Origin: Megalonaias nervosa
Lineage: Eukaryota > Mollusca > Bivalvia > Unionida > Unionidae
Reading direction: 5' to 3'
NCBI GenBank assembly: GCA_016617855.1
Contig: JAECUM010003208.1
Span: 18,501 to 82,500, forward strand
Length of the DNA: 64,000 bases
In this document: piece by piece, positions 28,101-40,100 of the stretch
Layout of the letters: each line of letters opens with the position of its first letter
How positions within the stretch are numbered: the stretch's first letter is position 1
Notes under the pieces: model-generated
Seen by the model: the letters and a program-made list of their open reading frames with translations, nothing else
Database searches by the model: none
What the model was told of the DNA's origin: nothing
Position numbers and translations under genes: made by a program

Positions 28101-31100
28101 ATGATGGTGGCAAAACTGCAAAATGGACAAGAAACTAGATCGGGAATATCTGCTGCTTTGATCTCCTCTTCCTGTAACTTTCGCAAAAGAATTGAGAACA
28201 TGCTTGGTGGCAGTACTTGCTGCAGGGCAGAGATGGTAAACTGATGTTCACAAGTGCCTGTAAGGCATGGAAATTCAGTCTTGCCCATTCCTATTGTGGT
28301 TTCAGTGGATCTTCGGACACATTCCTTACAAAACAAGTGTCCATCAGCACAAGACATCATGTCTTCAAATAAACATTCATCATCAAAACAACAGGAACAT
28401 TCAAGTAGCTCTTCCTTTTCTTTGGCTTCCATTACACGCTGTTCATGTTGTCTTTTCTCTTCCTCTAGATAATCTGCATCAAATTCAGAAAAAAAACTAT
28501 TCTAATATAGATGGAAAAATGATTTATGTTTTTCATTTTGCCTATATCTGGATTTAATAAATCTAAACTAAAATACAAATTTTGCCTTCATTTTCTTACA
28601 AGAAATTAGAATAAAATTTTACTAGCCCAATTTAATACATTTTTACAAGCTCCCAGATGAGGTTTCTTCCAGTACTGTTAAAGAATATTTCCAGAACAGA
28701 ATTTAAAATTGCCCTAAAACCAGGACATTCAAAGTGGACCAGTAACACTATAAAAGAATCATCAATATTTTGATAGTTGTCAGCCTACAGACCAGCTGGT
28801 TCTTAAAGTAAATATTAAACACAGCTTCAGAAGACCTTTCTAATGTAACAAGCTTTTCTCAAGATTCGTTTTTTAAAATTGTGGATAGCTGGCATGACAA
28901 GTCTGAACATATTAATGTAGAACACAACTATGACCAAATATAAATATATATATATGAAATTGTTGGCTGTAGACATAAGTTGAGGACCATGTAAACTTGG
29001 AGATCACTCACAAGGCTGACATCTGCCTAACAGCCAAATACAAGAGCAGCTGGCCACCAAATATGAATCAGTAGGATACCTTCTTTAAAAATTTCTTCCA
29101 ATGATGTTAATTGAATATGTTATGAAATCCATCATGCTTTCTGACAAATTTGGTCCAATTGTTAAATATTTTTGTGAAGAAGTTGCTTAGAGGTTTTCTA
29201 TTTTTAGTAACAGCTGCCATACTGAATGATGAATTGTTATTAACTGAATCTAATGAACAAATCTAAATGGTCCTGATGCCAGAAAGCTCCTTTAAAAAAT
29301 ATGTGCAAATTGGTCAAGTGGTTGTTAAGAAGTTGTAAATAACAACTGTGGATGTATGATGCATGACTGGCAACACACAATGGATAAAGGACAATACCAT
29401 AAGCTCATTTTGTATTACAACTAGGAGAATTAATGATTAAAGTGATACAAAAATTCCAAATGATAATACATTCAAAGTGAAAAGTATTTCAACTGATTAC
29501 AGGATGAATGCAAACAATGCATCTACTGTTTAATGACAAGTTCAAAATAGCATATATTCAAGTTGATATCTCACTTATTCAATATACAATTTCCCTCACT
29601 AATGATAACTATCAATGACATCCATGCCAGTAGGTATATAATATTTTTATTTCCACTTCAAACTAACGAAGTAGATTCTGCATATTTCCTAAATACATTT
29701 TGTGTTATAAAAAAATGTAGTTCTGAATTAAACTTGCAAGCAGAATACATTTTTTTTAAAATTACCGGTATGTCCCATCTCCAATGAAGATTTCATGTCG
29801 ACAGACCTGTTTACACTGAGAAATATCTATTAGTGCTTTTTCAGTGTCCAATCCATAATTTTAACGAATTATCTTAAAGTTACTTTTCCATATCAACTGG
29901 AACAGCTGGTCTAACATTAACAGTTCTAAGTGTGTGTTTTGGATTTTTAACATAGCTTTAACAATACTGCTGTCATATCGCTACGATGTCTGCAATGTGG
30001 CAGTTTATAGTGATGTCCAGCACTGGGGCATCATGCAGCAGACACGTAGCATGATGTCCCACCCAGTCACATTATCCTGACACCAGGCCAACCAGTCCTA
30101 ACACTAACTTCTTAATGCTGAGTGCCTAGCAAGGCAGCTGTTAGTACCATTTTTATAAGTCTTTGGTATGACTCGGCCAGTGTTCGAACCCAAAACCTCC
30201 CACATCTGAGGCAGATGCTCTATCCACTAGGCCACCAGAGTGGTTTAACAGTTTTGAAGAAACAAAGTATGCATGTAACTATGTCTAGCATCAATGGTCC
30301 TCTAACTAACTAACCAGACACCTTTCTACATATGTATCAACAGTAATTTGCAGGAATGATGTAAGGTCACAATTCTTCATGCACTTCACTGATAGGGCTG
30401 AAGTGTCTATTAAATTAAGAGAACTCATGCAAAATTGCAGCATTCTGGCAGAAAAAGACTATGTCAGTAAAATTGATACATTGAACATCAGCCCATATTT
30501 TGGTGAAATATTCTGTAGAAACTATCATAAAATTGTACCAGTAAACAGCTCTGAGTCAACACAAATCATATTTCTAGATATTTATAGACAGTAGCTCAAG
30601 TGGGTCAGGATCTATACCCAAGAAGTTTCAAAAATGTGGCACCAGAAATGCCACCAGCTGCCACCATTATCTTCTGGTGTTTTGTGCATGCATTGCCACT
30701 GAATGGTTTGTGGTTTTTGGTTTATCATCATTTTTAATATTTGGTTGGGGAAGAACCTGGGAAGACCCTCTGAAGAACTACCAACCCATGATAAGTTACT
30801 TTAAATCTTTCTAATATATGTAAGTTGGCTGAGCGGAGACTTGAATCCATGTGGATTGAGTTGATATGCGAGTGATCTGTAAAGCTGAGTGCCTTAGACC
30901 ACTTGGCCACACAGTGGCTCCACCAATGAATGTAATGAAGTATCACATTGTGATTTAGTTCAATCCTTTAGTTCAGTTTAAGTGTAATTATCATAAATGC
31001 AATGTTCCCTCTTATATTACAATGAGAATTATGTCAATATAACATAATACCTATGTATGCAAGCATTTCTGTGAGAACCTAATCAAGTGCCAAGCTTGTT

Positions 31101-34100
31101 CTGATGTCTGACTTCCAGAAGTACTTGTATTGTTGTACTGAATTAAAAGCAAACATGGTTTGCATTATCATGTTAATTATGTTTTTTGTATCAAATAAAG
31201 AGGGTGGAATAAAAGAAAAGTTAAAATGCATGCAAATCCTACCTGCATTAGAGCTAATGGTCCCAGTTGTGTCGCATTATTGTGTATGTAATATAATTAA
31301 ACTCATTCACAAATCAACGACAGAAAGGCAACCAAATAAAATGGATACTTGGTGAAATAAAAAGCTTTGTTTCACTGATACGGTTCATTATGGAGAAGCA
31401 AGTTTCAGGGTTTGTAGTTTACTTAAAATACCTGAATTGGCACAGAGATTTCCTCAAAGATGAGAAGATTCACTATTACTGGTGATGAAATCATGGCATC
31501 AATATTTTACTAATACAACAAAAAGAATTTAGTTTCAACACTGACAGTTATTTCATTAAACAAATGTCCATAGTTTCTGAAAACAGGAATCTTCTTTGGT
31601 TGTGAATTGATCCAACAACAACAAAAAGCAGTGATGTAATACACAATGTTTTCATGCACACATGAAAGTTTTTGAAACCAGTTGGAATAATGGAAAATAA
31701 AGGCAATTTAGAGAAAATCAAATAACTTCATTAGAAAAAGCACTTTATTGGCAATTATTCCCAATGGTATTAAAAAACAAGTGTTCAGGCATTAAACAGT
31801 CCATTTGCCCTCCCCCTGCACAATTTTCTCAATGTCCAGTGGGGATAGCATCACTTATTTATTCGGAGATCCCATAGTAACTTGCACCCCTGCTTACAGT
31901 GTGATCTATGGTTTTCGACTCCGTTGTGCGCAAGTTATTAAGGAAGAGGTGTATATAATAAACAAACAATGCATAAAAAACATTATATCATACAGCATCA
32001 CACCCTGAAATAAAGTCAATAACTACTTATATCTATGTAATATCTTCCCCTTGCTCACAAGGGTTTGAGAACATGCAGTGATCAAAAACAGTCATCCATG
32101 ATGTGATTCATCATTTCATGCCATAACATTGTGCTGCATGTCACAATATTTCATGACTCCATGCAATACAGAACAAAAATGACAACAAGCTGTGCTTGTT
32201 CATATCTGTGTGTTCTAATGGGCATTTAATACATGTGTACATAAAAAAGTATTAGTTATGTTGATAAAAGCAAGGTCTGGTACATTTTCAAATTATTGGA
32301 GTGAGTAAGCAAAGCTAGTATGGTATCTCACCAGCTATTTCCTGCTTATGCTGACAATATAGAACTTCTTGAAAGAAGAGTTCATCTGGATCCTCAGGAT
32401 ATGGCAACTCTCGCTGTCTATTTGTGGCCCTAAGTTTTTTAGACCTGCCACCTGGAATAAAACCAAACAATGTATACAACAATTATGGAACATTTTTTGA
32501 GGGTGTGCCCAAGTTACACTCTTTACTTTCTCACATGTGAGAAATGCAGTGAAATCCATAAACAGTGACCATTCGCTATAAAGCCACTCAGTATACCCCT
32601 AACCCTGTAATAATGCAGATGTGCTCACAAATCCCAATAAATTGTTTGAACTTTGTTTTATCAATGTTACTTGCATTACATTAGCCCCCCTCTTGAACGG
32701 CCCCCCTGACCAGCGGCCACCCGCTTCTTATGGCCAGAATCCCTTGGCACCGACAAGTTTGTGTTCAAAAGTTCCCCTCAAGAACGGCCACACCTCTAAA
32801 GCGACCAGTGGCCAGCATATTAGTACAAAAATGTAAAATGTTCCCCTCACAAGCGGCTACTTTTATTTCAAATGTCTCCTGAACCAATAATTAATTCATA
32901 TCGTGACGCAAGGTAAGTAAACAGATTATCTCTAACGTCAATGCATGTCTCCCGATGTCAGGTTTCCATTACTGAAAGAAGTGTTGGTTAAAGTACATGT
33001 AACACTAAGATTAATATTATATCATTATCTATAAAAGTTGACATTTACAGGAAATGGGCTCAACAATGTTATGATAGAGTTTGGGGCTTCACACATCTGT
33101 CGAGTTCTTCTCTTCGATGACTGCAGCCGGACATAATTGTCAAGATCGTAACATGGTCAGCATAGGCTAAAAATAGATTTTGTGCATTAACACACACAGA
33201 GAAATTAACCTTGAACAAAACAAGGTACCAGACAAAAACCGAAAAATCATGTGATGACACATTTATCGCTTTCTTTACGAAGGCATTTCGTCCACTCTAC
33301 AACAGTTTTGTCTGCATAATTAAATCGCATACAGTCAGCAACATCCGAATAAATCATTACCAAACATTAACATGCCATCACACAAACAGAGGCGTATTAT
33401 TTTAGAAGAAAGTAGGTTATTCTACTTGACGACTTCGAGTGGGGTGGGGAGGGGGTCTTGCAGAACAATTTTATGTCGAAAAGACTTGAATAAACGTCGT
33501 AACCAATAAGGAGATTATTCAGCAGCAGTGGGAAAATGGAGCAAATGGAAAGAGAATTATGTATGTGGCAAGGTTTAAATGATGTTTTTGACTGGTTCTG
33601 CAATGTCCATGACAACAATACCCGCTCGCATATCACACTTGCGTCAAGAATAAGAACTATTAATGTTTATTCAGTTGAAATAAGTCTGTTATTATGGCAA
33701 GAAGAACCTTCAATAATTAATGTTACTTTCAAATGAAGATATTAAATGCTTTGAAGTATGTAGCTTTCTTACTACGTACATTACATATATTTCTCACAAA
33801 AAATTTAGTCCCCCTCTGGAAAGGCCACCTGTCTTATAAGGCCACTTTCCCGGTGCAGAAGGGGTGGCCGTATAAGAGGGGGACCACTGTATTCCAGTTT
33901 ATTGTTGTTCTCAACTAATGAGAACTATTTGTGACTTTACAATAATAAACAGATACTTTATTTTTTAAATTAACATATTCAGCCCTAAATGAAGGGTCTT
34001 CAGTGTATGTCTCACTCTCACATACCATATATACTCACTTATAAGTTGAGTCAAACTGCAAACAACAAAGATCATGACCTGCTGAAGCATACAACCTGAA

Positions 34101-37100
34101 GATCAGGGTGTATGTTGTTTGTTCCCCTGATTACTACTAACAAACTGTACAGACCTAGATCTGCTGGACAGGTGCATTTTTACTAAAGTTTCACTTTTCA
34201 ATATCATCCAGTCCTGCCATCCAAAAACATATATACTCTTTATATTCACCCATTTCTTGACTGGTCCACCTTTTCCCATATAATTAGTACCGAGAGTTTT
34301 ACATAGTTGATCTAATTGACAGACCTTGTGTAGTAGTAGATTGGGTAAGTAAACAATGTGTATAGTTCTGCTTGTCAAAGATGACATTGGTGATTTTAAA
34401 ACATTGGAACTCCATATATACCAACTACAGCAATGGTGTATTGACCTTCATTTCAGAAAATAAAAAAATTAAAAATTTTATCCTATTATGAGTTACATGT
34501 ACACTGTTTGCTATGACCATTTTTCTCTCTTCAATTAAAACTGATATTAATTTTTTATCATCCTTGTCATACAATGCATTAAATGAATTAGAGGACCACA
34601 TGACCATCCGTATGTGTATGCACTGCTTCAACCAGATTGTATCAATGACTACAAAGCTCACATCTACTTTCATTAGTCTAAAGTAGACTTTTAAACATTA
34701 TCATGTCGAACATCAATTCTGACCAAAGTGACCATGACCCATTTTCTGATTAAAGATTTCTTTGTAATTTTTTCTCCATACATCTGAACTTTTTGTCATT
34801 TTAAAATTTGAAATCTGAACATTTTATTGCCACTATATGGCCAGTATTGTGTTGACAAATCATGAAACCAGCTACCTTCCTACCTACCCACCCACCCACC
34901 TACCTACTGTGACAGGACATAAAAGACCCAAAAAGAATAAAAAAGAACTTTATTTTCTATCATATCAAGGTAGTGGTAATATGCTGATAATAAACAGGTG
35001 AATGTACTTAAGCTATTATCACCATTCACCCCCAGAAGTCAGATATTACTGGGTGAACCCACAGGCAGGGCCCCAGGTCTAAGGAACTTGCCTTTACAGA
35101 TTAATGACATCTCACCTCTGTCTGTGTGGGTTAGAGTCACAGGCTTGGACAGTGTGAGTATGCGAGAAAGCTTGCCAGTAGCTTCCAGAGGATAGGTGGT
35201 TCTTCCCAGGAATTTTCAGTGTTCTTGGCCATGTATAGCCTGTCTTGTGCTGAAAAAATGGCTTAAACTGAAAGAACAACAAAGAAGTCACTGGCTTTGA
35301 GTAATCTTGGAGTGACAGCCAGCAGTACATAATTTTTACATCAATAATTACCTTGATTAACCACAGGTGATACCTCTCATGAAAAGCATGTAACATGTAA
35401 TCAAATCACCTCATTCAAAATATAACACTCAGTTTACCTATAACATATCAAAATATACAATGCATAGTCATTAATATGGAAAGTTTACTACTGATCAGTG
35501 TTGCTTGTTTAACAACTTTTTTTGGCACATGATAGATTATACATGGCAGCCAGTATTTATGGAGGAAGAACTTAGGAAAACCTGGGAGGAACCACCCATA
35601 CCATTGCTACCAACTGACAAGCTTTCTTAAATACCTGCATTGGCCAAGTTAAGACTCTAACCCATGCAGACAGAGGTGAGATGTCAGTAATCTGTAAGGG
35701 TGAGTGCTTCAGACCACTCTGCAACCTAGGCCCTCTGGTTTACCACTAAATAAACATAAAGAGGGTTCAGAGGTGGGTAGGATGTATACAGGTCTAGCAT
35801 GGGTGAATCAATGTGATCATAAACACAAATACCTAACTCATGTTAATAAAGCATAAAATGTAGGTCACAGTGACCTTGTTTGGTTTTAAGAGCATTGTAA
35901 TAAAATAGATGCCTCCAATTATCATGCTTGATGACTGGAATATAAACAGCAATGAAGCAAGAAACTTTTAACAAAATTTTGAACAAAGTCATTGAGCATG
36001 AAATATAGGCCACAGAGACTTCTTTTGACACAAAGCATATAGAACTTCTTAAGATGCATTCACTCACAAAGTTTCATGATTCTAAGTAGGATAGTATGCA
36101 TATAACATGCCCCAAAACTCATGTGGTAATGAGCTAAATGCAAACACAACACCAAAGCCAGGAGATGAAATATAGGTTACAAATGAGCCTCTTTCATTGC
36201 AAGAGTGTGGCAAGAACACATGAAGGTCATTGATAACAGAATGTTTCTTGCCAAATCTGATCAAATTCTGCTGTGTGCTTTTAAAAAGAAGGCGTACCTA
36301 AAGTTGTTCTATTTTAATTATGTGGCCATATGGTGGGCACCTTGTAAAAAAATTTGAAAGACACTGATGCAAGATAACGTACACATGTCAAGAGGCTTTT
36401 GAGAGTCTGAAAATGACAAACGTGGTTTGATGATGCACAATAGACAATGCATGAAAGATAGTCACAGGACAGGTTCACTTAAACTATCTTATGGCCAAAT
36501 GAGCTATAAATAGGTAAGATTCTAAAAAATTTATGTACATATGTATTAGGGTTTAATGGCATGTCAACACAATAATGGCTATATGGTTTTGAGTAAATGT
36601 AAAATTCTAACAAGAGTCCCTCAAAGCGACTGATGCTCAACTGGGCTAAAATAATTTCCAGGCATTCAAGATAAGACCATTTCTTTCTATTACTGTTGAG
36701 TGTTGAAACCATCTCCAAACGTATTTGAGCAAAAACAAGATTTTCAAATTAGCTGCTGTGGTACACATACTGGATGACAGGTTGGCACCATTTTCATTTA
36801 GGACAAAGCAGACATTATTAGAAGTGTGTTGGTGAAAACCCCACATCATAATCTTCATCCATTCAGGAGGAATAATGACAATAAGATTTTGAAGACAGTC
36901 ATTATGAAATCATGGGATGTACAACTGACACCCTTTTCATTTAGGACCAACTAGGTATCATAAGAAGTCTATTGTTGAAACCTCATGCTGATAAAGCCAG
37001 ACATTTGGAAAGGAATAAAGATAATAATGCTTTCATGATATGACTTTCCATTCTGGAGTTGCAATAACGCAATTTTTTGGATGGTTGCTGTGATGGCCTT

Positions 37101-40100
37101 AACGGACATCAGATCAGTACCATTTTCATCTAAAACCAACTGGACATCACAAGAAATCTTCTGGTGAAAACCTCACATCAATATGATTTTCTGTTCAAGT
37201 AGATTTGTTATAACAAGATTTTTTAAATGGATGCCATAGTGACCATACTGGATGTCAGATTGGCATTATTTTTGTTTAGACCCAGCTATATACATCATAA
37301 GAAGTCTTTTAGTGAAAATCCCATGCTGATAAGACCATCTATTAAGGAGGAGTAGCAATAAAAGGATTTTCAAGATGGCTGCCATGGTGACTATACTGAA
37401 TATCAGACTGGCACTGTTTTCATTTAGGACCAACCATACATCATAAGAAGTCAAATAGTGAAAACCCCCATGCTGATATGACCATCCATTCAGGAGAAGT
37501 AACCATGATGGCAATTGTTGCAGCCATATTGGATGCCAGTGCAACACCACTTTCATTTGGGACCAACTAAATCATGGGATGAATGTGTGTAACATTTCAA
37601 GGCAATCCTCCAAGTCAATGCTCAAAAAACTGATAGCCTGATGCCTGGGGCCCCTCTAATTTTAGATCAGGTCACTCCTGTATTCTGACAGATTTGGAAA
37701 ATAAAATCTAATTTGCTTGAGAAAACTTTGTTCATGCTGATGAAATGCAGAAATTTATTTTCAAGTTGTTTAAAGACTAGTAAATTATTAATATTTATTC
37801 CCATGTATGAACATTATGAAATTGTCTACTATGATGCTTCTATCGAAAGCTGAAAACTGTGTACAAAAAAAAGCATGTGACCTATAAATGGGGAACCGAT
37901 TGCTTGGGTTACCTATAATTAGTACTCATTTGACTTTAAAATACATGTAACTCTACTGGCAGTGGGACAAAATACAACTTTTAAGACCATCCACCACATA
38001 CAATTTAATCATAACATATATACACAAGACGATGTTAATTGATTACTTTGTTGTTGTAATCTGGAGAGTTTAGACCAAAATGAGGATGAGGTTGTTTTTT
38101 TAGGTATTATATGTAATAAAGGGATCAAATGTGGTCAATGATGGCTTTGATTTAAACTTAGCTGTCCTTGGTGGAAGTGAGATAAAAAGTAAACACTGAC
38201 CAAAACATTATTATGGCACAGACACATTTTGATTTTTTTGTTTGTTTAATTGCCACTGCATTGTTCAAGATGTTTCAAGTTAAAGTTTAATGTAATATTT
38301 TGAGATCTAAATAAACACACAAGTCATTTTAATATGACTGTTTATTTCCTGTCATATCTGAAGTACAGAAGTTGCAACATTGTGTCACAAATAATAGTAA
38401 AATTAAAAGGTCAATTCTGGGCACAAGAAAATTGGAGTTAGGGCCTGTGGAATTTGACCTGGAGCTTATGATTTTATTCAGGTCACCAGCCCTGGACCTG
38501 TGTCTGAAAATATTTTACTTTGAGCACTGCAAGTAGTTTAAGGAGTAGCAATAACAAACTTGTGCATAACAGATGGACAGATATCAAATGACGGTTGATG
38601 GTCAATGGACAACAAACCATCCCATAAGCTCTTTTGGTCCATCACCATTAGCAATTGTTACGACTATGTCGGGGCCCCCAAGTGGCCTAATGGTCTAAAG
38701 CGCTCTCCGTTACGGATCACTGCCATCTCACCTCTGTCTGCGTGGGTTCGAGTCTAGGATTCCGCGAATGTGGATATGTGAGAAAGCTTGCCAGTAGCTT
38801 CTCGTGGGTCGGTGGTTCTTTCCGGGGATTTCCCGGTTTCTTCCTTCAACATTAATACTGGCCGCCATGTATAGCCTATCGTGTGCTGAAAAATGGCATT
38901 AAGCCCCACAACAACAACAACAACAACGAATATGTAATTAAAATTGCTTGTGTGTTAGTTTTAAATTCTTTTTTATTTTATTTTTGTTTCATTACATTTT
39001 ATTGCAATGATTATTTTCATGAGATTTGATATTTTTAAAAGAAATTCTGTCTTTTGTCTCGACCTGATCAGAACGCAAAATATTGCTTTATCACTATTTT
39101 TAGCTCACCTTAGTTCAGATGTTTGTAAACATTAAATGAAAATGATTGGCTATTACCAAGGTCATGTTCGGCCCACGTGTTAGCTAAGTTGTGAACAGCT
39201 TTTCTTTTTATTTATTTCCAGTGTGGGAATCTGATTCTTTGATAGGGGCTATTCTAGTGTACGTGCAAATTGGCATTTTTTTACTGCGCAGTTCAAATTA
39301 GTGATCATGTAGCCCTGTCACGTGAGCCACCATGTGATCTAAAATCGAGGGTTAAAACAGCCATTTTCTAGTAGATTTATCAGTCGTATTCTGCACCTTT
39401 AGAGCTCAAGGTGTTTTTATTGTTGATGCCAGTTTGTTTTGAAGTTTGTCTATTTTTGGGATTTAATAATTTATATTCTCTGGAAAACAAAACAAGTGCT
39501 TTTCTTTCTAAAAATTCTGGGACAAAGACATTTAGTGGAAATTTATTCTGGAAATCTAAATGAGAACATTATAAATTGTGATTCAATGAGGAACTGTTGT
39601 CACCAGTACAAGGACCACATCTGACATCATCGCCTTCCATATTGGAACTTCATCGAGATTCGAACCAGGATTCAATTAGAACTGTTTAGTGATGGGGACT
39701 TACAGTTTTCAATTCTAGGATTAATTTTTGGATTATACTCACAAACCATAAGTCCTATTTCATACTTTTATCTTGTTTTCTAGGGAAATAAATTATTTTG
39801 TTAAAACTTACAAAGCTTGTTGGCTTCACTCTTTTCTTTTGTTACTTTTGTACGAGCCTACACGTAACAGGGTAAAAATGTAAACAGCACAAATTTAACA
39901 GGATATACATGAAAAAGCATGCAAATGATAATCTTTTCCACAAACATTCTAACATCTTACATCATATGATTAGTATACAAACATCATGATTAATTTAAAT
40001 GCAATTTGTTTTTTTACCATATGTAATTCCAAGCAATTCTCTCTCTAGTTCTTGGACCACTGGTGCCAAGTGATTTGCATGTGTTTTCATTAAGCTTTTG

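Noticed and set aside
27938..28432. Start of a separate short RING protein at the internal Met (28432)
   Set aside because: The frame continues upstream to an acceptor at 28473 and joins exon 2 in phase, so the Met is internal.
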